Part shown: positions 54,167-62,513 of the stretch, piece after piece | Layout of the letters: every line of letters starts with the position of its first letter | Position numbering within the stretch: the first letter of the stretch is position 1 | Assembly: GCF_902497775.2 (NCBI RefSeq) | Contig: NZ_OZ024668.1 | Coordinates: 4,448,326-4,512,325, forward strand | From: Pseudomonas fluorescens | GTDB lineage: Bacteria > Pseudomonadota > Gammaproteobacteria > Pseudomonadales > Pseudomonadaceae | Direction: 5' to 3' | Length of the DNA stretch: 64,000 nt | Translations under genes and position numbers: made by a program | Notes under the pieces: generated by a model | Told to the model about the DNA's origin: nothing | Seen by the model: the letters and a program-made list of their open reading frames with translations, nothing else | Database searches by the model: none

Positions 54167-55285
54167 TCAGCGGGTAAACACCTGCGCCGTGGTGATTGCC
54201 ATGTCGCCGCCTGGCAACTTGATCTTGCCCAGTGGCTCAAGGCTGTCGGCATCGAATATCGCCACTTCGTTGTAGGTGCCGGCCAGGTAGATCTTGCTGC
54301 CTGCCTTGTTGAAGGAAATGCAGTAGTAGCTGTGCTCGAGGGTTGCGGCCTTGACCAGCTTCTTCTGCTTGATGTCGTACTTGGCCAGGCGATTGAGCAC
54401 GCCGTAGACAAGGTTGGGGTCCTTGGGCGAGATCATGCCGCTGAAGTAGACCTCGGTCAGCGGGCCGAAATCGACGGTTTGGGTCTTGCCGGTGGCAAGG
54501 TCAATGTTGAAGAAACCATAGAGGTTTTCTGCGCTGGCCGGGTCGCGCTTGTCATCCTTGAATTTCGCCGTGGTGTAGAGCAGCGAGAAGTCGTGGCGGT
54601 AGGTTTGCTGGTTCCACACGTAGAGCACGTCCGGCGCGCTGTACAGCGGCCGCTGCCAGTGGCGGCTGGGCACCAGCACGTCGAACTTGCCGGTCTGCAC
54701 GTTGACCTTGTAGAGGTCCGGCCCGGCCACGTACAGGCTGCCGTCGTCACCGCTCTGCATGATGGTCAGCTGGCGCGGCGCCGGGAAGCTGCGCAGCGGT
54801 TTGGCGTCCAGCCCGGCATTGCTGGCATAGACATCCAGGCGCGGCGGCTGCACCACGTAATGGTCGTTGAGCATGCGTGTCGGGTTGGCGACGGTGTAGA
54901 TCTCCTTGCCGTCATGGCTGACGGTGAAAGAGAACATCGAACGCGCCTTCTCGCCCGGCAGTTGGCTGATACTGGCGTGGAACACCTGTTTGCAACTGTC
55001 CAGTTCAACGCCGTAGATGTCGGCGTAGTGGTTATTGAGCACGTAGGCGATGCGCCGGTCCGGCGACAACTGCACGGTTCCGGGGCCGAAGGCGTCGGGC
55101 ATCTGGCAGGTCTTGTAGAGGCTGTCGTCGGCCAGGTCGAGAATGTGCAGGTTGTTCGGGTAGTTGGTGGTCACCAGATACTCGTGGCCCGGGTTCAGGG
55201 CTTTGCCCGGATCGGCGAGCGCCGCACCGGAACTCGCGGCGCACAGCGCCAGGGCGGCCAGGCCGCGGGTTGCAATCTGAAGCAT
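54167..55285 (-). CDS. qhpB: Quinohemoprotein amine dehydrogenase beta subunit
   Basis: The QHNDH beta subunit is a seven-bladed propeller that supports the small gamma subunit. The signal peptide is MLQIATRGLAALALCAASSGAALA (cleaved near 24). The mature part has propeller repeats such as VFHASISQLPGEKARSMFSFTVSHDGKEIYTVANPTR. A start 33 bp upstream overlaps the gamma stop; the ATG at 55285 was chosen because the signal peptide begins there and AGAGGG precedes it. The protein works in the periplasm. Confidence 0.9.
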   Translation of the reverse strand: MLQIATRGLAALALCAASSGAALADPGKALNPGHEYLVTTNYPNNLHILDLADDSLYKTCQMPDAFGPGTVQLSPDRRIAYVLNNHYADIYGVELDSCKQVFHASISQLPGEKARSMFSFTVSHDGKEIYTVANPTRMLNDHYVVQPPRLDVYASNAGLDAKPLRSFPAPRQLTIMQSGDDGSLYVAGPDLYKVNVQTGKFDVLVPSRHWQRPLYSAPDVLYVWNQQTYRHDFSLLYTTAKFKDDKRDPASAENLYGFFNIDLATGKTQTVDFGPLTEVYFSGMISPKDPNLVYGVLNRLAKYDIKQKKLVKAATLEHSYYCISFNKAGSKIYLAGTYNEVAIFDADSLEPLGKIKLPGGDMAITTAQVFTR

Positions 55286-55314
55286 GCGGATATCCCTCTT
55301 GTTCGGCTCGGGGC

Positions 55315-55638
55315 TCATTTGTCATCCGGGAACACGGTGCCCAGGTTGCGCCAATTGTCGTTGGACGCCTGGGCATCCTTGTTCCAGTCCGGGTAGGTGC
55401 TCATCATGTCCGGCACCTGGGCCGGCCACCAGCAAGGGTCGGAGCAGCCATACAGGTCGGCCTCCATCGGCTGGCACAACGACGAGACGCCACCGAAGGC
55501 GTCGATCTCCCACCCCGGGTCAGTGGTCGAGGCGCAGCCGGCCACGGAGTTCATCGCCAACACTTCTTCGATGCGGTTCTCGTCGGCAGCCTGTTCGAGC
55601 TTGAGCGCTTTATTGTTGATGGGCTTGAGATGCTTCAT
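55315..55638 (-). CDS. qhpC: Quinohemoprotein amine dehydrogenase gamma subunit (CTQ precursor)
   Basis: This 107-residue precursor of the catalytic subunit has a leader of about 28 residues ending near EEVLA. In the mature numbering of known QHNDH it has Cys7, Glu16, Cys27, Asp33, Cys37, Cys41, Trp43 and Asp49 in register. This predicts the three Cys-Asp/Glu thioether bridges and the Cys37-Trp43 CTQ cofactor. The protein is processed in the cytoplasm, then exported. All key residues are intact. It sits directly between qhpD and the beta gene. Confidence 0.95.
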   Translation of the reverse strand: MKHLKPINNKALKLEQAADENRIEEVLAMNSVAGCASTTDPGWEIDAFGGVSSLCQPMEADLYGCSDPCWWPAQVPDMMSTYPDWNKDAQASNDNWRNLGTVFPDDK

Positions 55639-55639
55639 G

Positions 55640-57070
55640 TCAGTGGACCTTGCGCGGGGTGATGTAGCGGTTGATGAACGCCGGATTGACGGCCATGATC
55701 CGGCTGTAGACCTCGATGCCGAAGTCCACCCAGTCACGCATCAGTTCGCAATAGTGGTAGGTCGGGTGGGCCGGGTCGCCGTAGCGGGCATAGCTCTCGT
55801 GGTAGCAGCCACCGGAGCACAGGTTGCGGATGCGACAGCTGTCGCAGCCGGTGTCGGTGCGGTCCAGGCGCTGGGACAAAAAGTCGTTGAGTTCGACCTG
55901 CTTGACCCCACTGTGGACGTTGCCAAAGGTCGGCAGGCTCGAACCGGTGAAACGATGGCACAGGTTCAGCTCGCCCTTGTGATCGACCGCCAGCATCTTC
56001 AACCCGGCGCCGCACGGCAGGGCTTTCTTGTGCCCTTCGTGGATATCGGTGATCAACTGGTGCAGGTTGGAGAAGCCGATATTGCGATGCTCCAGCGCCG
56101 CCTCCAGGTACTTGCGCCCCAGGGCTTTCATGTTGGCGAAGACCTCGATCAGCTCGTCACCACTGAGGTTGTAGTCGCTGATGTCGCCACTGGTGACCGG
56201 GGCAAAACCAACCTCGGCAAAGCCCATTTCGTTGAACAGGTGGTTCCAGATGGTCTCGACATCGGTGACGCCACGGGTCAGGGTCACCCGCGCGCCGACC
56301 GGGCGGCTGTCATAGCGCGCCAGCAGCATGTCGGCCTTGCGCCGTACCACATCGTAGGTGCCCTGGCCGCCGACAGTGATGCGGTTGCGATCGTGCACGG
56401 TCTTGGGCCCGTCAATGCTCACCGACAAACCAAAGCGGTGGGCGTTGAGGTAGTCGACGATTTCTTCGGTGAGCAGTGTGGCGTTGGTGGTCATGACGAA
56501 CTCCACGCGCTTGCCCGCGGCACTGAAGCGCTGCTCGCAGTAGTCGACCATGTACTCGATCAGCTTGCGGTTGCTCAACGGCTCGCCACCAAAAAACACC
56601 ACGGTGTAGACCGGCTCGTCGGGCGACTCCTTGAGCAGCATCTCCACCGAGGCCACCGCAGTCTCGACCTCCATGCGCTTGCCGGCCGAAGGCTTGTCCA
56701 GGTCCTCCTTGTAGCAGTAGGTGCAACTGAGGTTGCAGCCGGTGTTGACGTTGAGTACCACGGTGTTGAGCGCGGTACGCTCGACCCGCTTGAGTGCCAC
56801 CTCGGGGCTCAGCGGCGAGCCGTCGCTGACCAGCTCCAGGGCGATCAGCTCGCGCAAGGTTTCATTGACTTGTGTGCCGTCGAAGCGCGCGCCCAGGCGC
56901 TGCACCAAGTCCTCGCTGGAACAGCCTTCGGTACGTAGCGCATCGATGATTTCCCCGGTCAGGTCGTCGCTGGCAAACAGCGAACTGCTGGGGATATGGA
57001 ACAGCATGCGTGCAGCATCGACGTGCACCTCATGCAGATTACGTTCAACCAGATTCAGAATAACGCCCAT
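55640..57070 (-). CDS. qhpD: Radical SAM peptide maturase QhpD
   Basis: This 476-residue radical SAM enzyme installs the thioether crosslinks in the QHNDH gamma precursor. The cluster motif CNLSCTYC has Cys112, Cys116 and Cys119. C-terminal SPASM cysteines lie in CGAGLKM, CHRF and [18 protein letters not shown]. The N-terminal about 100 residues are a peptide-recognition region of the RRE-like type. The stop lies 1 bp upstream of qhpC, and the start is 46 bp from the alpha subunit end. Confidence 0.95.
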   Translation of the reverse strand: MGVILNLVERNLHEVHVDAARMLFHIPSSSLFASDDLTGEIIDALRTEGCSSEDLVQRLGARFDGTQVNETLRELIALELVSDGSPLSPEVALKRVERTALNTVVLNVNTGCNLSCTYCYKEDLDKPSAGKRMEVETAVASVEMLLKESPDEPVYTVVFFGGEPLSNRKLIEYMVDYCEQRFSAAGKRVEFVMTTNATLLTEEIVDYLNAHRFGLSVSIDGPKTVHDRNRITVGGQGTYDVVRRKADMLLARYDSRPVGARVTLTRGVTDVETIWNHLFNEMGFAEVGFAPVTSGDISDYNLSGDELIEVFANMKALGRKYLEAALEHRNIGFSNLHQLITDIHEGHKKALPCGAGLKMLAVDHKGELNLCHRFTGSSLPTFGNVHSGVKQVELNDFLSQRLDRTDTGCDSCRIRNLCSGGCYHESYARYGDPAHPTYHYCELMRDWVDFGIEVYSRIMAVNPAFINRYITPRKVH

Positions 57071-57116
57071 CGCAACCTCCTCGTGTACACCTGGTGGCCT
57101 GGATACTTCACCGCCC

Positions 57117-58694
57117 TTACGGGATGGGCGGGTTGTTCCAACGCTGCACGGTCACGATCATCTGGCCTTCACCGGTATGCGCCTTGCCGCCATCGCTGAC
57201 CGCAGCGATGACCTTGAGATTGCCGGCGTTATTGGTCGACATCTTGCGCGCCGGGTTCGGCCCGGCATCGCCCGGGGTGAAGACCCCGCTGTCAGCCTGC
57301 ATGGTGCCGGCGAACTTGACGTCCTGGTCTTCACGGGCACGTTCATCGAACGGTTCGACGCGCCATTTGGCCGGGAACAGGCCAATGCGATACGGCTTGC
57401 CATCGGCGCCCACCCCCCAGGCTTCGGCATCGAACCGGCCCTGGACCTTGGGCGTGGAACCGCCGCCCTCACCGATACGCGCCACCGAGAACGCCGGGAC
57501 CACCTTGACCTGCGCAATGTCGCGGTAGATCGCCAGTTGCGGGCCATCGAGCTTGCCGACAGCGACCGTCTGCACACCGGCCACCGCGCTGTCTGCGGCC
57601 TTGACCCTCACCTTGATGCGCTGCGGGCTCTGCTCAAGCACCTCGAGCACCTCGATGCCAGCGCCAAAGCGTGGCGTGCCGGACAAGCCGCTGCCGATCA
57701 GGCTGATCTGCGCTTCACTGCCGGCTTTGAGGTAGCCCGGCTGGACGGCCAGCAAGCGTGGCTGGTCCTGGCGCGCGGCGACAAAGTCCAGGCCGCGTTC
57801 GTCGTGAATCTTGTCGAACATCCGCCCTTTCATCTCACCGCCATTGACGCTGAACACCTGGCGCATGCTGACGCCATCGATGCTGACACTGCCGCGCCAT
57901 TCGTAGCCGCTGTACAGCACTGCGCTGCCCTGCCCCTTGAACGGCGTGCCGTCGGCGTACTGGCCGTCGACGCTGACCGTGAACCGGTCACCCGGCTGGG
58001 CGCTGACCTTCATCACCCCGTTGAGCTCACCCTTGCCCGGCAGGTGACCGCTGAAGCTCCAGTCGCCAGCCAGCGCGCCGGCCTTGGGCATCGCCTGCTG
58101 CCAGTCACGCCAGGCCGGGTTGTCCAGCGGATAACGCTTGGCCAGGAGCGGCACCATGTCCTTGAGGGCCAAATCGAGCCAGTCACGGTCGCGGGACAGC
58201 GCCTGGTATTCAAGCGAAGGCCATTGCCCCAGGTGGAAGTTCACCAGGTGCTGCCACTCCTGCGCCGGCCGCCGTTGCAAGGCCGGACGCGCACCAGAGT
58301 GGCAGCGGCCGCACATCTGTTTGGTCTGGTCGTCGAACTGCTCGACGGTGTTCAGGCGCCGCTCAAGGGCGTAGCGCACCCCCTCGGTTTCGCTCGGCGC
58401 CAGGCCCTGGGTATCGGCCAGGTACTTGACCAGGGTGCGACGGTCTTCGTCGTTGATCTGCACCTGGTGCATGGTCTGCATCCGCGCGATGGTCATCAGC
58501 CAGCCCTCGGGGGTCTTGCGCTGATGGCTGATGCGGCTATAGGCGTTGTCGCCCTCGGGCAGATGGCAACCCTGACAAGTTTCGCGCAGGATCGCCTGGG
58601 CCTCACGGGCCTGGCTCAACTGTGGCTGCAGGGCCAGCCCTGCAACCAGTGCCAGCAGGCCACTGGCACTGGCGACGCGGAGTGTTCTCTTCAT
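57117..58694 (-). CDS. qhpA: Quinohemoprotein amine dehydrogenase alpha subunit
   Basis: The alpha subunit (525 aa) is periplasmic and carries two c-type hemes, CQGCH at 40-44 and CGRCH at 127-131. The signal peptide is MKRTLRVASASGLLALVAGLALQPQLSQA. The C-terminal part is beta-rich with IPT-like and Ig-like repeats. The ATG at 58694 was preferred over a GTG 18 bp upstream because GGGAGGT is placed before it. Substrates are primary amines; the exact range is unknown. Confidence 0.94.
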   Translation of the reverse strand: MKRTLRVASASGLLALVAGLALQPQLSQAREAQAILRETCQGCHLPEGDNAYSRISHQRKTPEGWLMTIARMQTMHQVQINDEDRRTLVKYLADTQGLAPSETEGVRYALERRLNTVEQFDDQTKQMCGRCHSGARPALQRRPAQEWQHLVNFHLGQWPSLEYQALSRDRDWLDLALKDMVPLLAKRYPLDNPAWRDWQQAMPKAGALAGDWSFSGHLPGKGELNGVMKVSAQPGDRFTVSVDGQYADGTPFKGQGSAVLYSGYEWRGSVSIDGVSMRQVFSVNGGEMKGRMFDKIHDERGLDFVAARQDQPRLLAVQPGYLKAGSEAQISLIGSGLSGTPRFGAGIEVLEVLEQSPQRIKVRVKAADSAVAGVQTVAVGKLDGPQLAIYRDIAQVKVVPAFSVARIGEGGGSTPKVQGRFDAEAWGVGADGKPYRIGLFPAKWRVEPFDERAREDQDVKFAGTMQADSGVFTPGDAGPNPARKMSTNNAGNLKVIAAVSDGGKAHTGEGQMIVTVQRWNNPPIP

Positions 58695-58751
58695 CAATCT
58701 CTGACCTCCCACGGGATATTGTTCTTATCGTTATCGCGCTTGAGCAGACGA

Positions 58752-58767
58752 TACATATTGTGTGCCA
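58752..58767 (-). promoter_or_regulatory. Weak sigma-54-like promoter for qhpA
   Basis: On the minus strand the -24 element TTGGCAC is followed after 5 bp by ATGT, whose -12 is GT instead of GC. It is about 60 bp from the qhpA start. Confidence 0.35.
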
Positions 58768-58901
58768 AGACCCGGCAGCCTTGATTTCAGGGCTTTGCAC
58801 CGATCCCTGAGCAGTGACGGCGTTTAATTTCGCGACAGCTGTAACACTCTGCGACAGGCGTTTGGGCTCTACCCTTCATATCTCAGGTGCGTCTCAACGC
58901 T

Positions 58902-58916
58902 GTCTCAAAATGAGAC
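58902..58916. promoter_or_regulatory. Enhancer-like dyad GTCTCA-N3-TGAGAC
   Basis: A perfect dyad about 85 bp upstream of the sigma-54 -12 element, with a further half-site GTCTCA at 58891-58896. This fits an upstream activator site for a sigma-54-dependent regulator. Confidence 0.5.
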
Positions 58917-58981
58917 GCAGCCTCCCTTCCACCCCCTGCCATCCGGGCTCCTCGGCGCCTGAAAACAGGGACTTCGCCACC

Positions 58982-58997
58982 TTGGCACAAGCGTTGC
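58982..58997 (+). promoter_or_regulatory. Sigma-54 promoter of the aldehyde dehydrogenase gene
   Basis: TTGGCACAAGCGTTGC matches the TGGCAC-N5-TTGC consensus with exact GG/GC spacing. It is 38 bp upstream of the coding start. Confidence 0.8.
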
Positions 58998-59034
58998 GAA
59001 CACCCGGCACTCACTCACAACAACGAGGTTTGCC

Positions 59035-60528
59035 ATGTCCACCACTGCCCCCCTGCACCCTGACGTCGAAGCCTTCCTTCGCCGCGCCCCACGCATGCTG
59101 ATCGGCGCCGACTGGGTCGACTCCAGCGATGGCGCCCGCTTGACCCTGCGCAACCCAGCCACCGGCGAAAACCTCTGCGAGGTGCCCGCTGCCACCCCGG
59201 CCGATGTCGACCGCGCGGTACTCGCCGCACGCCAGGCCTTCGATGATTCCGCCTGGAGCCGAACCCGCCCACGCGAGCGGCAGAACCTGCTGTGGCGCCT
59301 GGCCGACCTGCTCGAGCGCGACGGCGAAATCCTCGCCCAGCTCGAATGCCTGAACAACGGCAAGAGTGCGGTAGTGGCCCGGGCCATGGACGTGCAGCTG
59401 TCGATCGACTTCCTGCGCTATATGGCCGGCTGGGCAACCAAGATCGAAGGCAGTACCGTCGAGGTGTCGATGCCGTTGATGCCCGCCGATCAGTTCCACG
59501 GTTTCGTCCGCCGTGAGGCGGTGGGCGTGGTCGGTGCCATCGTCGCCTGGAACTTCCCGCTGCTGCTGGCCTGCTGGAAACTCGGCCCGGCCCTGGCCAC
59601 CGGTTGCACCATGGTGCTCAAGCCGGCGGATGAAACCCCGTTGAGCGTACTCAAGCTGGCCGAGCTGGTCCTGGAAGCGGGCTACCCGGCGGGTGTGTTC
59701 AACGTGGTGACCGGCACCGGCCTGGTCGCCGGCGACGCCCTGACCCGCAACCCCCTGGTCGACAAGCTGACCTTCACCGGCTCCACCGCCGTGGGCAAGA
59801 CCATCGGCAAGATCGCCATGGACTCCATGACCCGGGTGACTCTGGAACTGGGCGGCAAATCACCGACCATCGTCATGGCCGACGCCGACCTGGCCACGGC
59901 TGCCGCCGGCGCCGCCAGCGCGATCTTCTTCAACCAGGGCCAGGTGTGCTGCGCCGGTTCGCGCCTGTACGTGCAGCGCAAGCACTTCGACAATGTGGTG
60001 GCCGATATCGCCGGCATCGCCAATGCCATGAAGCTCGGTAACGGCCTGGACCCAAGCGTGGACATGGGCCCGCTGATTTCCGCGCGCCAACAGAAACGCG
60101 TCTACGACTACATCGAGCAAGGCCGCAGCAGCGGTGCGACCATCGCCTGCGGTGGCGAACAGTTCGGCCCCGGTTATTTCGTCAAGCCGACAGTGATCGT
60201 CGATGTCGATCAGCGTCACTCGCTGGTGCAGGAAGAGATCTTCGGTCCGGTGCTGGTGGCCATTCCGTTCGATGACGAGGCTGATGCCATTCGCATGGCC
60301 AACGACAGCCCCTACGGCCTGGGTGCGAGTATCTGGTCCAACAACCTCGGCGCGGTGCACCGGATGATCCCGCAGATCCGTTCCGGCTCGGTGTGGGTCA
60401 ACTGCCACAGCGCCCTCGACCCGGCCCTGCCGTTCGGCGGCTACAAAATGTCCGGGGTGGGTCGGGAAATGGGCGCGGCAGCTATCGAGCACTACACCGA
60501 GCTCAAGTCGGTGCTGATCAAACTGTAA
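59035..60528 (+). CDS. peaE: Aldehyde dehydrogenase (phenylacetaldehyde dehydrogenase-like)
   Basis: This NAD-dependent aldehyde dehydrogenase of 497 residues has the catalytic Cys305 in FFNQGQVCCAG, Glu271 in LELGGKSPT and the GSTAVG cofactor loop near 249. It is the likely next step after QHNDH, oxidising the aldehyde formed from the amine, as phenylacetaldehyde dehydrogenase does in P. putida. It is transcribed divergently from the dehydrogenase, behind a sigma-54 promoter. Substrate is inferred. Confidence 0.85.
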   Translation: MSTTAPLHPDVEAFLRRAPRMLIGADWVDSSDGARLTLRNPATGENLCEVPAATPADVDRAVLAARQAFDDSAWSRTRPRERQNLLWRLADLLERDGEILAQLECLNNGKSAVVARAMDVQLSIDFLRYMAGWATKIEGSTVEVSMPLMPADQFHGFVRREAVGVVGAIVAWNFPLLLACWKLGPALATGCTMVLKPADETPLSVLKLAELVLEAGYPAGVFNVVTGTGLVAGDALTRNPLVDKLTFTGSTAVGKTIGKIAMDSMTRVTLELGGKSPTIVMADADLATAAAGAASAIFFNQGQVCCAGSRLYVQRKHFDNVVADIAGIANAMKLGNGLDPSVDMGPLISARQQKRVYDYIEQGRSSGATIACGGEQFGPGYFVKPTVIVDVDQRHSLVQEEIFGPVLVAIPFDDEADAIRMANDSPYGLGASIWSNNLGAVHRMIPQIRSGSVWVNCHSALDPALPFGGYKMSGVGREMGAAAIEHYTELKSVLIKL

Positions 60529-60531
60529 CCC

Positions 60532-61842
60532 TCAGGGCCGATAGCCCTGACTGAGCAGCCAGCGGCGCACCTGCTGCGCCTGCTCGGGCGCAAGGCCGGC
60601 CAGCACCTGCACGGCCGGCTCATGCCGCAGGCGGCTGAGCAGCGGCGCCAGCTCCACGCCCTGCAAGTGCCAGATGCCCAAGGGTTGATCGGGGCTGACC
60701 ACCACCTGCGCGCGGTCCACCAGGCCGTCGCGTAGCACCGGCGCCCATTGCACCTGCAAGGCAGCGAAATCGGTGGGCGGATGCAGCGGCTGGGCATCCG
60801 GCCAGCCACTTCGGGCTTGCCAGAATGGCTGCCCGCGCCAACGTTGCTCCTGGGCATAGAAGTCGCGGCCCATGCGCGCAAAACGCCAGAACAATTGCTC
60901 CACCCGCTGCTGATGAAACTGACGGGCCAAGACGGCACGCTCGGGCAGGCTGAGCAAGGTGTTGATCACCGCCGGGGCCTGCAAGGCCGACGACAATGAC
61001 TGGAAAATACCGTTACCCGACAAGGGGTCAACGGCCATGGCGGCATCGCCAACCCGAATCCAGCCATCGCCACAGCTGTGCCGCGACAAGATTGCCGTGC
61101 TGCTGCGGGCATGTAATTGCAGGTCGTGCTCTTGAGCGTCGGCAAAAAAGCGCTGGGCAAACTGCGACTGCTGGCGGCGCTGGCGACAGTAGTCGAGCAG
61201 CCCGTCTTTACCTGGCAATGCGCTGCTGGCGACATCCAGGGTCATCTGCCAGTAGCAACGCCCGTCGGCTTGCCGAGCCATCCACACCCAGCCATCGGCC
61301 ACACTCTCCAGCGCACTGACAGCAGCGCCGGGCGAGCCTTGCCAGCGGTTGAGCAAACTGAGGGTTTGCGGCCCGCGCCAGGCTTTGCCCTGGGCGTCTT
61401 TGTCCGCCTGCGGCGCCTGCCGGCCGCGCGCCTCGACGATAAAGTCAGCCGACAGTTCAGGCGCGCCATCGAGCTGCACAATTGAGCGCCCATGGTCACG
61501 CTGAACCGTCAGCACCCGCGCTTCTATCAAGGTGACACCGGCAGCATGCAGGTCAGCGCGCAGCCCGCGGTCGAATGTCGGTCGATCGAGCAGGTACTCA
61601 TGATTGCGTGCAGCAATCTCGCCATTCCAGCTCACCTGGCGCAATGAAGCGCCACTGGCGCACTGCAGTGCCTTTTGCAGCCCGGCACCACGCAGGCCTT
61701 CAAGCACCCGTTGCGACACCCCTTCCAGGGCCGCAAAGCGCCGCCACTCACTGACCACGCACACCTCATGGCCCAGCCGGCGCAAGCCCAGCGCCACGGC
61801 AGCACCCGCGGGACCGGCGCCTAGAATCAGCACCCGGCTCAT
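60532..61842 (-). CDS. qhpG: FAD-dependent monooxygenase QhpG
   Basis: This 436-residue flavoprotein monooxygenase has the FAD motif GAGPAGAAVALGL near residue 8 and later GDAAMAVDPLSGNGIFQSL. In the QHNDH system QhpG dihydroxylates the gamma-subunit Trp to prepare CTQ. It is coupled to qhpE by an ATGA overlap and converges on the aldehyde dehydrogenase gene with 3 bp between them. Context makes QhpG more likely than a generic halogenase-like enzyme. Confidence 0.88.
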   Translation of the reverse strand: MSRVLILGAGPAGAAVALGLRRLGHEVCVVSEWRRFAALEGVSQRVLEGLRGAGLQKALQCASGASLRQVSWNGEIAARNHEYLLDRPTFDRGLRADLHAAGVTLIEARVLTVQRDHGRSIVQLDGAPELSADFIVEARGRQAPQADKDAQGKAWRGPQTLSLLNRWQGSPGAAVSALESVADGWVWMARQADGRCYWQMTLDVASSALPGKDGLLDYCRQRRQQSQFAQRFFADAQEHDLQLHARSSTAILSRHSCGDGWIRVGDAAMAVDPLSGNGIFQSLSSALQAPAVINTLLSLPERAVLARQFHQQRVEQLFWRFARMGRDFYAQEQRWRGQPFWQARSGWPDAQPLHPPTDFAALQVQWAPVLRDGLVDRAQVVVSPDQPLGIWHLQGVELAPLLSRLRHEPAVQVLAGLAPEQAQQVRRWLLSQGYRP

Positions 61843-62513
61843 GGCTCGCCTCGGCGTTCGCTGCCGCGATAGCTGGCCTGCTCATGCAACCAGTCGAGCA
61901 GTTGTTGGTTATTGGCCGTCGGCTGCCGTTGCAGGTAGCCGGCGATATGCCCGGTCAATGCCGCACATCCAAGGCTGGCGCCAGACAAGCGTGCATCGGC
62001 GCTACGCACACAAGCGCCGAAATCAGCCTGAGGCGAGCCCAGCCACGACCATTGATCCAGCGCGCAGCGAGCGTCACCGGTGACCCGCACCACACCCGGA
62101 TAGGCCGCCGGAAACACCGGCGCGCCCTGGGCCGGGCTCGATGCACACACCAGCACCCCGGCGTCGACCGCCGCCAGGCAAGCCTGGCGCAAGGCCAGGC
62201 GATCTTCACGCAGGCCCAGACTGAGGTTGATCAGGCGTACTTTGCATTCCAGCAGCCAATCGATAGCCGCCGCGACCTGCAAGGCGCTGGTTACCCCGCG
62301 CTGATCGAACACCTGCGCGATGCACAAACCTGCCTCGCTCGCCCGTAAAGCGATGGCCGCGGCAACCGCCGAGCCATGGCCGAGGGCATCGGCAATGCTC
62401 TCACTGGCATCAACCCCCAGGCTACCCAGCTCGAAGCGGCACGAGGCAACAATGTTGGCCGTACCCGGCGCATGCCCACTGTCGACCACACCGACCAGCA
62501 GTTCAGGCTTCAT
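61839..62513 (-). CDS. qhpE: Subtilisin-like protease QhpE
   Basis: This 224-residue subtilase has Asp11 in VVDSGH, His46 in GHGSAV and Ser180 in GASLGCA, forming the Asp-His-Ser triad in the correct order. It is small, with no signal peptide, matching cytoplasmic QhpE that removes the gamma-subunit leader after crosslinking. The start at 62513 overlaps the end of qhpF by 11 bp. Confidence 0.88.
   Translation of the reverse strand: MKPELLVGVVDSGHAPGTANIVASCRFELGSLGVDASESIADALGHGSAVAAAIALRASEAGLCIAQVFDQRGVTSALQVAAAIDWLLECKVRLINLSLGLREDRLALRQACLAAVDAGVLVCASSPAQGAPVFPAAYPGVVRVTGDARCALDQWSWLGSPQADFGACVRSADARLSGASLGCAALTGHIAGYLQRQPTANNQQLLDWLHEQASYRGSERRGEP

Larger units (their letters stand above)
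58695..59034. other. Divergent regulatory region of QHNDH and aldehyde dehydrogenase
   Basis: A 340-bp gap between qhpA and the aldehyde dehydrogenase gene holds a near-perfect sigma-54 promoter (plus), a weaker sigma-54-like site (minus) and an enhancer-like dyad. No gene was seen. Confidence 0.6.

Noticed and set aside
55397..56938. 513-codon open frame on the plus strand
   Set aside because: It is antisense to qhpD and qhpC, whose motifs are intact.
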